NCBI GenBank assembly: GCA_949592205.1
Contig: CATIUR010000001.1
Location: forward strand, 71,839,559 to 71,903,558
From: Helichrysum umbraculigerum
Taxonomy: Eukaryota; Streptophyta; Magnoliopsida; Asterales; Asteraceae
Length of the DNA: 64,000 bases
Reading direction: 5' to 3'
Each line of letters opens with the position of its first letter. The first letter of the stretch is position 1. Below are positions 37,190 to 48,769 of the stretch, piece after piece. The position numbers and the translations under genes are program-made. A model generated the notes under the pieces. That model ran no database searches. It saw nothing but the letters and a program-made list of their open reading frames with translations, and was not told the origin of the DNA.

Positions 37190-38424
37190 GAGTCGGGGTT
37201 GGTCGGGAGGTCGTCATCAATTGCTATAAGTGGGAGAATTCGTCATCAGTTGCTGACGAGTTCTTCATATTACAGTTGGTGAAACTGTTGAGTTGCCTGA
37301 CGTCATTTCAGGTATTTTTGTAGTAACTCTATACTGGCATATGTTTATATGATTTAGAGTTAGTGCGCTTTATATTTGTGCATTGTGTAATAACTGAATT
37401 GATTCCCTGTAGTTGTTAATTCTTTTATAGTAGAATTAATTGATATTAGATAATCTAGGTTACCATGTCGGTGACTAGAATTAGTATTGGATAGTGGGTC
37501 GTATTGCGGTTAAATTTTGTTAGTGTCAATTTTTATTTTAATAAGACTTTGACACGTTGTGATTGAGACGTTAATTTGGTAAAGTCAATGTAATGAGGTC
37601 CGGGAAATGGATGATTGACCTTATCTCGAAAGTATGTAATTTGACTTGAGGGATATGATGAATTGATTATTCTGGAATTAATTGTAGATTGAACAGTGGA
37701 TGTTTATTTGACATTGGAACTGTTGTTATGTCAGATTTTGGACCTAGTATTGATTGATGGATTTAAGATCCTCGAAAGTGTATAATATTTTCCATATGAT
37801 TGAATCATGTTGTGATATATTGAGACTTGGTTATTGTTTATGCTTTGATAGCCTAAGCTATGTGATGTGATTATTTCATCCTTGATTTGGAGTTTGTAAT
37901 GGTTGTTTTACCTTAAACTCATGGAATTATGGATGATGGATAAAACAAGTTAAAGAATTGATGGTGAGACTTGATGTTATTGTGAATTGTTGTTGATTTG
38001 CGACAAGAGTTATCCTATGCGTTTGAAATTCTTTTCAGACTTAATGAATTGATTGAGAGCTATCTAGCTCGACGACTTGATAGATTATAATATGAAATTG
38101 GAAATTTCTATTGAACAATAATAGTGGATTAAAGATTGCATAATCTTGTGTTAAATTCAGTTGTTTGAGATTTCGAGAAGTGATCCTAATTGAAACTGTT
38201 GAGTGTTGACTGTTTGTTTATTCAGAGATTTTAGAATTGTGAAATGATTTGAAATCATTATATCGATGGATTATCTTGGATTGGATATATATATATATCG
38301 ATTATGGCTTTAGATAATTGTGTTTCAAATGTCATCCAGTATACTAATTGATCCTTGTGGACGTTATGTGATTACCTAATCGTGGATTTCGAGTTGGATC
38401 AGATTTCGAGGACGAAATCTCTTT
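37190..38424 (+). other. Non-coding tail of element E
   Basis: About 1.2 kb with no recognisable protein. The last bases before the polypurine tract (GATTTCGAGGACGAAAT...) read like the end of a chromovirus pol whose stop is the LTR's own TGTAA, a likely remnant of the lost pol. Confidence 0.75.
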
Positions 38425-38436
38425 AAGGAGGGAAGA
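38425..38436 (+). promoter_or_regulatory. Polypurine tract, element E
   Basis: AAGGAGGGAAGA, two bases before the 3' LTR. Confidence 0.88.
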
Positions 38437-38438
38437 TT

Positions 38439-40601
38439 TGTAACATCCGCAAATCGGGCCTAGACGTTTATGGTATATTTCCAGATTTAAATAATTATTT
38501 AAATAAGTAGGAAATTATATTGTTGAATTATTTGAAAATAAATAGGTAAATGAGTTCCAGGAATTATTGTGACTAATAAAATAATATTTGTTTTAAATAG
38601 TTGAGCCTGACGGTAAAATAAAATATTATTGTCTCGCGGGTATTTTCGGGTTCCAGGCAATAGGTTTAGAAGGGGTATTATTTTGTACTAGTTGGGAGTG
38701 GGTTAAAAAGGTTGGGGCCGACCCTTTTTCCCCATTTTTCATGTTCTTGATCTTTTTTCTCTATCTCTTTACACACACATACATATATATCATATTATCA
38801 TTGAAATCAAAGAGAGAAAAGAGAGAGTGATTGCTTGTGATCTTGTTGCTTAATCATCATCATCTTCATCAGTTTAACATCATCATCACCATCTTTGAAA
38901 GTGTAAGTGATCTTCATATATATATATCTATGCAAATTCTTAGGGTTTGTGATTATATGTGTTATTTGATGATATAAATGGTGATATATGATGCTATATG
39001 CCTCTTTTTGTTTGTTATACTCGATTAGATACCTTGGTTTGATGATTTGTGGGTTTTGATTCGGGTTGAACTCATGAAGATAAGTGCAGGTCGTTTTTAA
39101 ACTTGCAAACGCGATCCCAGCTTTGAACCCGGATCGCGTTCCATAGTGTTATTTCATTATAGTCGGATTTTGTTCTTGCGAACGCGATCCCGCCCTCGTT
39201 TCCGGATCGCGTTTCGTAGTGTAAAATGGTTACAGAACTATTTCTAAAAGGGAACGCGATCATGTCCTTGTTTTCCCGGATCGCGTTGCTTAGTGTTTTT
39301 GGTAAGATATGTTTTGTAAATTTTGAAAATGCGTAAGTGTTAAGTGCCATCTTTGATAAATTTTATTTTCACTTGAGAGGTGCTTTAGTGGCACTTAACC
39401 GTAGTTTAGTGGCACTTAGGCGGTATTTTAGTGGCACTTTTATTGGAAGAAATACATGATAATGTGGATGATTTTAAAGGGTTATGGGACTAAATAAAAG
39501 AGTTTAAAGTTAACTTGGTATAGTATATGATATGGCTTTAGTGGCACTTTAATGACCCCTTTTAGTGGCACTTTTTATTTAAAATATATGTTTTGACATA
39601 TATGATATGTTATATTTATGGGATAAGTTGTATACTTATAAATGAAATGATATAAAGAGATTATTTCCGTTTGAGTAGCATTTATTATGTTGATACATTG
39701 AAATGTTGAAACAAGTTACTAACTTGTGATATTCTGTTGTATTCTCAGATCAGCAGAAGACTCAGTGACATTAGACTACTGAGTGGACATCTGAGGTATC
39801 GGTGAGTGGACCTGTACCTTCAGTGTGATTGAGTTATAACATGTTTGGTTACAACGGGTAACCGTATATGTTATTGTTGACTATTTATTAATCTGTTATG
39901 ATTATAATTGTGTTAAGTGCTATATGGCCTTTGAGGCGTATATGTGTTATAAAGAGGTCAACGTATGTTGGGCATTGGTTACTATTGTTTGGACGACGAA
40001 GGATTTCTTGTACACATCGTTAATGGGAATCTTAGTTGTGTGAGATAATAGTAACAGGCTATCGGTAAACCGCTGTAGTGGCCTGCAGCTCAGTGGGGTT
40101 TACTAAGTGTCGCTTGAGGGCCACCGCGGCTTGAGGGTTCCTCAAGGACCACCGGTCCTCTTTAGTGCTTGTGTGTTTACAGTGCTTGATGATGTAAACA
40201 TTGTTGTTGTTGCGTTTATGATTACTTATTGTAAACTGATGTGTTATATCTGAGTTGGACTGTCGGTTACAGTTCTATCTCACTTAGCTTTGAGCTAACC
40301 CCCACATTCCCACTTCTTGCAGATTATGATTGTTTAAATTGCTGGGCAAGAGGTTGGTGGCTGGAATGGATTGTTTGACGACCTTGCGTATTACTCTGAT
40401 ATTGATTTTGCTAAATCAATGTTGTTTTTGGATTCAATAACACCCAATGATTGTGTTTAAAATTTATATGTTTATAATAATTATTTATATGTTTGAAATA
40501 AGCAGGAATTTTATGTTTGAAAATGAAATGCTTGTTTTGGGACTGACGCTTCCGGTAATAAAATACATCATCGTATTGTTTGAAAAAGGACGGGTGTTAC
40601 A
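38439..40601 (+). repeat. Element E, 3' LTR
   Basis: A 2163-bp copy of 33924-36086. Differences noted: CCGGA/CCAGA near 38483, TTGTTG/TTTTTG near 39006, GATCC/GATCA near 39262. Confidence 0.97.
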
Positions 40602-43057
40602 TTGAAGCTGCTAGAACAATGCTTGCTGATTCAAAGCTTCCGGCCATCTTTTGGGCAGAAGCAGTGAATACAGCATGTTATGTTCTTAATAGAGTTCTTA
40701 CGGTTAAGAGACATAACAAAACTTGTTATGAGCTTTTGAACAATAAGAAACCTAACTTAAAAGGGTTTGAACCCTTTGGAGTTTCATGCACCATATTAAA
40801 GACTGGGCATCAAGCAAAATTTGGTGAGAAGGCTGACGAAGGATTTTTCCTAGGTTATATGCCCAATTCGCCAAACAAGAGAGTCTTCAATAAAGTCACA
40901 GGACGTTTGGAGGTAGTTTATAATATTGAGGTTACGAGCTACTCACCTGATGTTCATAAGGGCTTAGATTGGCAATTTGATTATTCTGATCTTTTTGCAT
41001 CATTTAAAGTTCCTATTAGTGACTATGTCAGTGATTCAGAGATAGCTGAACATTTAGTGTCTGAAGATGTTGATACTGGTCATGCTTCAACATCAAGTGT
41101 TAAACAGTCTGGAATTAAGACTAATGTTGACACAGATAAAGCTTCTACAGGTGAGTCACAACAACCTTCAGAGGATAAGTCTCAAGAAACAGAAGATCTT
41201 GATGATCTTCCTACAAAGTTTGATGATATACTTACTCCTTTGAAACACTTAAGGATATCTTCTGCTCGTACGGAAGATGTACCTTCATTGGAAGAGATTG
41301 GTACTAACTTAGAAGATGAGATTCCGGTTGAGCCTGTTGCTTCAACTAGAACGAGTAAGAATCATCCCGTTGAAAACATCATCGGTGATATTAATACTCC
41401 GGTTCAAACTAGGCATCAATCCAGAGCTAGTACGTCTGAGAATTTAGAATACCAAAGCTTGTATACTGCAATGAAAGAGACACGGATTCCAAATCAATGT
41501 CTATATTCATGCTTTATCTCACAAGTCGAGCCTAAAAATGTTCAAATGGCTTTAAAAGATAGTTCGTGGGTAGAAGCAATGCAAGAGGAACTATCACAGT
41601 TCACTAAATTACAAGTGTGGGAGTTGGTTGACCTACCAAAGGGAGAATATCCAATTGGAACTAGATGGGTTTTTAAGTGCAAGAGAGATGATAAAGGAAT
41701 TGTTACTCGCAATAAAGCTCGTCTGGTGGTTCAAGGTTTTAATCAACAAGAAGGTATTGACTACAATGAAGTGTTTGCACCAGTTGCTAGGATAGAAGCA
41801 ATTAGAGTATTCTTAGCATTCGCATCATATTTTGGTATAAAAGTGTATCAGTTGGATGTTAAGAGTGCCTTTTTGTATGGCAAAGTGGAAGAATTGGTGT
41901 ATGTTTCACAACCGCCAGGGTTTGCTGATCCTGAATATCCAGATAGAGTATATCGTTTGAATAAGGCTCTATATGGATTACATCAAGCACCTAGGGCATG
42001 GTATGGAACACTATCAACGTATCTACTTGAGAATGGATTTACAAGAGGATCGATTGATAGTACACTGTTTGTGAAATGGAAGAAGAAAGACTTTCTTCTC
42101 GTACAAGTTTATGTTGATGACATTATCTTTGGATCGTCTGATGAAAAGATGTGTCAAGAATTTGAGAAAGTCATGAGGAAAAGGTTTGAAATGTCTGCGA
42201 TGGGAGAGTTGAATTTCTTCTTAGGATTACAAGTTGATCAAAAGAAGGATGGATTCTTTATTCATCAATCTAAATATACATATGAGTTATTAGAACGCTT
42301 CAAGATGGATGAAAGTAAGGTCTACAATACTCCAATTCCAGTCAATCATGGACTAGGTCCAGATACATCGAGTGATAGCGATGTGGATCCAACACTTTAT
42401 AGATCCATGATCGGATCACTAATGTATCTCACAGCCTCTAGGCCTGACATAATGTTTGCTGTTTGTTTATGTGCAAGATATCAGGCTAATCCGAAAGAGT
42501 CACACATGCAAGCTGTTAAACGGATCTTTTGTTACCTCAAAGGGAAACCTAAGCTGGGCCTTTGGTATCCGATTGATGGAGACTTAGATCTCGTAGCTTA
42601 TACTGATTCGGATTACGGAGGATGCAATCAGAATAGGAAATCTACAACCGGAGGATGTCAATTCCTAGGAGGTAGATTAGTATCCTGGCAGTGCAAGAAG
42701 CAAACCTCGGTATCCATTTCTACATGTGAAGCTGAGTATGTTGCAGCTGGCAGCTGTTGCTCGCAAGTACTTTGGTTTCAACAGCAACTGCGGGATTACG
42801 GGTTAAATATAACCAATACTCCTATGATGATTGATAACGAATCTACTATGTCGATCACCAATAATCCGGTGAAGCACAGTAAAACTAAGCATATTGATAT
42901 TCGACATCATTTTATTAGAGATTGTGCTGAGAAGAAGTTGATAAAGTTAGTTAAAGTTCCATCATTGGATAACTTAGCAGACTTATACACAAAGGCGTTC
43001 GACAGAGCAAGATTTGAGACGTTGGTTCAACTAAACGAAATGAGAAATCCAGAGTGA
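40602..43057 (+). pseudogene. pol: SIRE pol, 3' part: integrase end, reverse transcriptase, RNase H
   Basis: Continues the pol frame across the TTGAA duplication without loss of frame. It begins with the integrase C-terminal segment (LPAIFWAEAVNTACYVLNR; GCTILKTGHQ-like region), a variable acidic linker, then the RT core (WVFKCKRDDKG, KARLVVQGFNQQEGIDY, QLDVKSAFLYG, ALYGLHQAPRAWY) with catalytic YVDD at 42110-42121. RNase H follows (YTDSDYGGC, STTGGCQFLGG, STCEAEYVAA, HIDIRHHFIRD), with a stop at 43055-43057. No internal stop or frameshift. Before E landed the pol may have been functional. Confidence 0.95.
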
Positions 43058-44426
43058 TTAGTCTACCAAGGGTATTTTTGTAATAGTTAGTATTTCTGTG
43101 TTCATTTAAAAAAAAAAAAAAAAAAAGGCGTATGGCATTCATTTGCTTGTTACCTAAGGGGAATCGCCTTCATTAAAGAATATAAACATAATATTCTTTG
43201 AAATTCATTTAAGTTTTTATTTGCAAAAACTAAGGGAAATGATAGTACATTAGGAGAATAAGCTTCACAATAATAAAGCTTAAGTCCTAAGTATGATATG
43301 GTAGTAGGTTCAAATAAAGTTGCTTTAGAACTACAGCGGTTCTATCAGGTATGTGTTTATATTTATTTGATTATACACCTATATCCACAAGCTATAATTT
43401 GTTTATTTTATTGAGAATTTTAGATGGCTTCATTATATGATATACTGGTAGGCAAATTATATAACATTTTCTAAGCCTTAAGAAGTTAATTAACTACTTG
43501 TTTATTATCTTGTGTTACTATTCTATGATGTATGACATTAAGTCTTAATTGTTGAATGATGGTATTGCAATACACTGTTATCATGCATTCTAATTTGAAG
43601 TGACAAATAGTAGCAATACGGGTATTAACTTAATTACTGGTAACTTTGTTGTACTAAGTACAGAACTGAAACCTTTAATTAAATTAATATTCTCAAATAT
43701 ATTTTGAATTATGCTAGAAGGGATCTTCTGTTGTACTACGTACAGACTTAGATAACATAGCATCTTCAAAGTATGTCTGATATTTGTCTAACCTTAAAAA
43801 TTCAAGTGTATGTTATATGTTTCGAAAAGATACATCATTTAGTAACCGCTACCTTGAAATTTAATGATGCAGTGTTATGAGTTTTACTTGAATTCTTCAG
43901 TATGTCATATAGTAGGAAACACTTGATAATATTCATACTAACAATAAAGTGTTTGCTTAGAAATTGAGTATAATTTGTTTATGTGGATCATAATACCGGT
44001 AATCGTCTTGGACTGTCTATAATTAAAATATTCACTTTATGTGAGTAATTCATTTATTAATTATGCGTTGTGGATAAAGGTACCTAAGATATAGTTTCAT
44101 AAATATAAATGTATAAATGATAAATTTAGTTGTAATTTTATAGTAATTTACTTGAATTTCATGAGGTATGTATACTACCAATCTGCTTAGACTTTTAAAT
44201 ATATAATTAATTGCTTATTCTTTCTAATATGATTCCTAAACAGATAAAATCTTATTTATTTTGTATATTTACTTTGTTTCGAGTGTTTAATAAAATGGTA
44301 CTTAATACCAAGGTTTATATGATTGTGTTTTTATCGTATTTTAATTTAAGTTTAATTTAAGTTTTTATCAGAATTTTACCCTTTGGAATTAATTTATGCT
44401 GAATAATTTTGAGTTGAACAAATATA
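43058..44426 (+). other. SIRE spacer after pol
   Basis: No gene seen. Has an A run at 43108-43127 shortly after the pol stop, then AT-rich DNA up to the MITE. Confidence 0.7.
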
Positions 44427-44681
44427 CTCCCTCCGTCCCAAATTAAGTGTCATGTATCAGATTTGGAAGTCTTTCTTTTTCAACTTTGACCTTAAATATT
44501 TTTGTTTGTGTTATATATTACTTTATGAAAATTATACTAATGAAAATACATTTAAAACTCAATCCATTTATATATTTTGCATCAAAGTATTATATAACAC
44601 AAACAAAAATATTTAAGGTCAAAGTTGAAAAAGAAAGACTTGAAAAGTCAAAACAGGACACTTAATTTGGGACGGAGGGAG
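44427..44681. mobile_element. Stowaway-type MITE (Tc1/mariner)
   Basis: A 255-bp foldback with terminal CTCCCTCCGTCCC inverted repeats, arms of about 90 bp that are almost perfectly complementary, and the TA duplication (44425-44426, 44682-44683). It has no coding capacity and would move by a mariner-like transposase in trans. Confidence 0.95.
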
Positions 44682-44769
44682 TAACAAATACAAGTGGAAA
44701 ATAATTTATTTTAGACTTGTACAAATGATGGGTTTTTAATTTATACTAGGTATTTAATTCGCGTTTTTA

Positions 44770-45430
44770 TTTATTCCTGCGAGTCGACTTAGTCAACTTG
44801 CGGATCCACTTGAAATCTCGCGAATCGGATACAAGGTATAAAGGGGGTCAAACGAGTCAATCCAACACACCGGATCCACAGACTTCGCGAGTTCACTAAA
44901 GCCTGCGAATCCGCTTACTGGCGAAAACGAGGCGAAACTGAGTTTTCGTTTGATTTTGATTTTTAGAGTACGAAGAACGAGTTTTTGATCCATAGACTTT
45001 ATACATCTTCACTTTACGAACATTTTGAGGTATAATACAACGGATTTCACCGTGTAATTAACTCGAAATCGATGATTCTAAAAACTTAGGGTTTCGGTTT
45101 GAAGTTTAAACGATTCACATAGATTTAAGGTGTTATTGGACATGGATCATTATGGTTTATGTTAAACGAACATCAATGAACATAAAACAATCGTTAGATC
45201 ACGTTAAAATCAACGGATTATTTGATTTTGAAAATAAACTCGCGACGGCTGTTCGTCGAACGAGTTGACACTTCGACTCAACTCGCAGCGAGTTGACTAG
45301 CGGATCGAATTGATCTGCGGATAGACAAGATTAGCGAGTCCACTTCAATAGCGAGTTGATAAGTGAAGCGAGTTGATAAGCGAAACGAGTTGACCTCGAT
45401 TCGCAAGGCCAGTTTATGCGAGTCCAGTAC
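44770..45430 (+). repeat. Second GCGAGTYGA-rich tract of the SIRE element
   Basis: Many copies of GCGAGTTGA, GCGAGTCGAC, GCGAATC and GCGAGTCCAC, the motif family also found in the LTR (29273-29410) and the leader (29876-30086). It lies about 3.3 kb upstream of ORF3, or about 0.3 kb if the solo LTR F is removed. Confidence 0.75.
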
Positions 45431-45517
45431 TTACATAAATTTTATTTTTAAGTAGTTATATACATGTTAAGACTTTTTAAGTAATAACTTTTATATAATG
45501 GATTTAAATTAGACTTA

Positions 45518-46595
45518 TGTAACACCCCCAATTTTAATGGTTTGCGGAAGCGAGTTTTTGGGTGTTACTAATCAATAATCACAAGCACAAAGGATACAGT
45601 GAACGACTCTATATGAGACATTCGAAAAGTTATTACATTAATACATAAGTTGTTCAAAATACAAGCTCGAGTTCGAGTAAGTTTCCTAGAGATTCTAATA
45701 CATAACAACTAGTACAAAAGTAATGTATAAAAATCTCCAAGCTTGTAAATGCATGCGACTCGAGCTAAGTAAGCATATCCTGCTGGGCAATCCATCTAGA
45801 GCTGTGTACCTGAGAATGCATTACTAAAACAGTCAACCAAAAGGTTGGTGAATCTCACAGGTTTGTAAGTAAATAGTTTGAACACACAATTAACAGTTGT
45901 ATTTGTAAAACATCAGCCAGCCAGTAAGTAAGTGGTGGTTGCAGGTCATGCTAACCGTTTGATACCCTTGCCATGAGCCACCATAGTTGAAGCTTAACGT
46001 ACAGTAAATATAGTACCCCCGTGAATGTTAATCCAAAAACATTCATATGAAACGAGTAAGAAACGCCCGTTTCTACTGTAACGGTTCGTGGTAGTGCGTG
46101 CTACCCCGGGCGTGGATTGTCAGTCCCATATGGATCCATATACTAAAACTCGCGCTTATCCCATAACTAACAACTATGAGGAGGCTTTCATTGGATTAGT
46201 CGAAACTCATGCAATTGGCGTATCCGTAATTCAGTAAAGTAAGTAAATCATGCCAGCAAGTAAGTACGTGTGTTCATGTAAAACAGTAATGCATCTCACC
46301 CCTGAGTGAAAACAGTAAAATAGGGGCTGTGAGACTCACCTGAGTCTAGCAGTAATAGCAGTAAATCAAGCAGTGTGGTTCTCTGAACCCGTGACCTCTA
46401 GCGTCCTAAACGCATAAGGTTAAGTAAGTAAATGGATATCTTAAAGATTATCCATGCTAGTTATCCACTCAACTAGTTAATGTCCAATGTTTGTTTGTAT
46501 ATATGTAATCGTCTGTATTTGTAGTATGTAATCGTTTGCGTCTTTAGTATGTATTAATGTGTACGGCCCGTTGGTGACGGTGTGTAATAATAATT

Positions 46596-46635
<40 letters not shown>

Positions 46636-48583
46636 GTATTTCGTTGTGTCGTATACTTGTGAAGTATATTTGTTTGTAGAAGTGTAACACTTAAAGCTTT
46701 GTTTTGTGTCAAAATCCTAACGTTTCCCAAATCGTTTAGCATCATTATGTGATTCGTTTTTTTTTGTTGACTTGGTCAAACATGTTTAGTTTGACCCGAA
46801 ACTTTTACCCAACCCTTAAAATGGTTAAATGAGTTCATAAAAATTATCGGTTCGTGTCGGGGTTAACCCGAAGTGTCGGTGTTTAAAACGTTTCCAAAAC
46901 AGCCCCTAATCTCTATGTTTCCAGATTTCAACTCTATTAAGCTCTCGATTTGACCAACTTCTAGTCCGAATCAGGTTCTACCAAAAATCACATGTATTTA
47001 CCTATGATTCTAGTTCATTTCTGCATTTCACATGATTTTAGAAGTTCATTTGCTATTTTAAACGAATATAAATATGAGAAGTGGTCAGAATGGGTTTGCA
47101 AACAAGTTCAGTTCATAGATCGGCTTCTACACGAGAATAAAGGGGTTTTCAAGTCGGTCCATAGAAGAACTTTTTGTAGTAGGTTTTCATACGAAGATTT
47201 AGGTTCAAGTTTCATACATTTATTCGCTCTAGAGCTCAAGATATGGTCTCGAGAAAGAGGCGGATGTTTCCTGGCCGTCGGAACAGTAACGCACACTCTA
47301 ACGGAATAATTATTTTAAAATAGAAAACAAAGTCGAAATGTTATGAAATTGGTGTCGTTGGAAAGCTAACACCTTGTACTACATTTTAGGCTCAAGAAAC
47401 ATCTTATTTTGGGTTTTATAATTTTTATAAAAATCGTGGAAGTGGGTGAAATTTCTGGACAGCTTATATATTTAGAGATTTCGAGTTTAAAAATGCATTT
47501 CGGTTTAAGTTTTGGACATTCCTTGTTAAGTGAACATATAAACATGGTAATATATGTGTTCCAATTAAATATAATGAAAGAGAAAAGGTTCCTTACAAAG
47601 AAATGAAGAGGAGAAGGAAAATGGAAGTCGAATGCTCGTTTTGGTATTTTTTCTTGAATTCCGGCGTGGCGGCTCATGGTGGCTCTATGGTGGTTGAATG
47701 GTGGTGTGTGGTGGCTGTGGTGACAGCCTTTGGAGGCTGTAAAATTCGTTCACAAGGGAGAGAGGGAGAGAAATTGGAGGTAGAGAGAGATGAGGAAAAT
47801 GATTGAATGAAAATAATGAGGTTGGTGATGTTTTGAAGTCAACAACATGCCATACCATGGCAAGTGGCTGATTTTCAGCTGATTTTCTTGGGTCCCACCC
47901 CATATGGGTGTGTTCCAAACTTGTTCCCAAAGTTACGTTATGCACGGTGGTCGTTTACCCGCTCGTTTCGTCGTCCGTTTAAACGTTAAACGTTTTATGT
48001 ATTAGTTTTCGTTAACGATTTAAGTAACGATATTTTTAGTGAAAGTTTTACTCAAATAATATATTTTAGGTTACTAAAATGTAATTTGGGTTTTCGTTTG
48101 GTCTTTGGTTGCGAATTACGTATTTATTCGAACGGTGTAACATTTTTAAACGTTATAAATATACACGTGTAATAGTAATATTTTTACCTGAAGTATTTTA
48201 TCAAAATACTTAATTTTAAGTTATAAATATATAACTTTGATTTATTTCGTCGGTTGGGCACGTTTCGTACATTTTCTTAGCATTCGGTTACGTTTTGAGT
48301 AAAACGTACGTGTTCGATATATTATAAACATAATATAAAGTAATTATCAATGTTATTAAATAATTTCATATTATTTAATAATAGTTTCACCAACGTCCGT
48401 ATTTGTATTCCTGCGTTCAGTCAGATTTATTTATGCACGATTTTTGAATAATTGTTTTGTGTTATATATACATATAATCATATATATAATACTTGTACGC
48501 TTCGGTATTTTAAGTATATAATACTTTGTAATAAAAGTTCAAATTTAGACCGAAATTTGGGTCATTTTTGACCGGGTGTCACA
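45518..48583 (-). mobile_element. Solo LTR F (Ty3/gypsy, related to C and D)
   Basis: 3066 bp, TGTAACACCC...GGGTGTCACA, flanked by ACTTA (45513-45517, 48584-48588) with no internal region, so recombination between two LTRs removed the rest. The minus sense is set by homology to the C and D LTRs. It has the U5 stem-loop (45518-45568, loop GCGGAAGC at 45544-45551) and the conserved intron signals (donor at 46339, acceptor at 45810). An ATT microsatellite lies near 46600-46635. Confidence 0.93.
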
Positions 48584-48769
48584 ACTTAAGACTTATTAGT
48601 TATAAGTTAAATTTTTATATACGACTTGAGACTATTTCGTAACAAGTTATATATAATTTCAATTTTAAACTAAGATGTTTGATGAATCTTGATTCATAAT
48701 ACATTATAGTTTAAAGATTTTTAATCGTGCATTAAAATTATATCTGTTGTTTGTGTTTATTTTACAGAT

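Larger units (their letters stand above)
33924..40601 (+). mobile_element. Element E: young gag-only Ty3/gypsy element
   Basis: 6678 bp, flanked by TTGAA (33919-33923, 40602-40606). Both LTRs are exactly 2163 bp with only about three substitutions seen between them. It has a tRNA-Met primer site, an intact gag with three zinc knuckles, a non-coding tail and a polypurine tract. There is no protease, RT or integrase. Fresh LTRs, a clean duplication and an intact gag together suggest recent mobilisation using another element's pol. Confidence 0.95.

Noticed and set aside
43108..43127. Retroposed cDNA tail (poly-A) after pol
   Set aside because: No duplication or processed-gene boundary nearby and the element continues to its 3' LTR; probably a simple A run.
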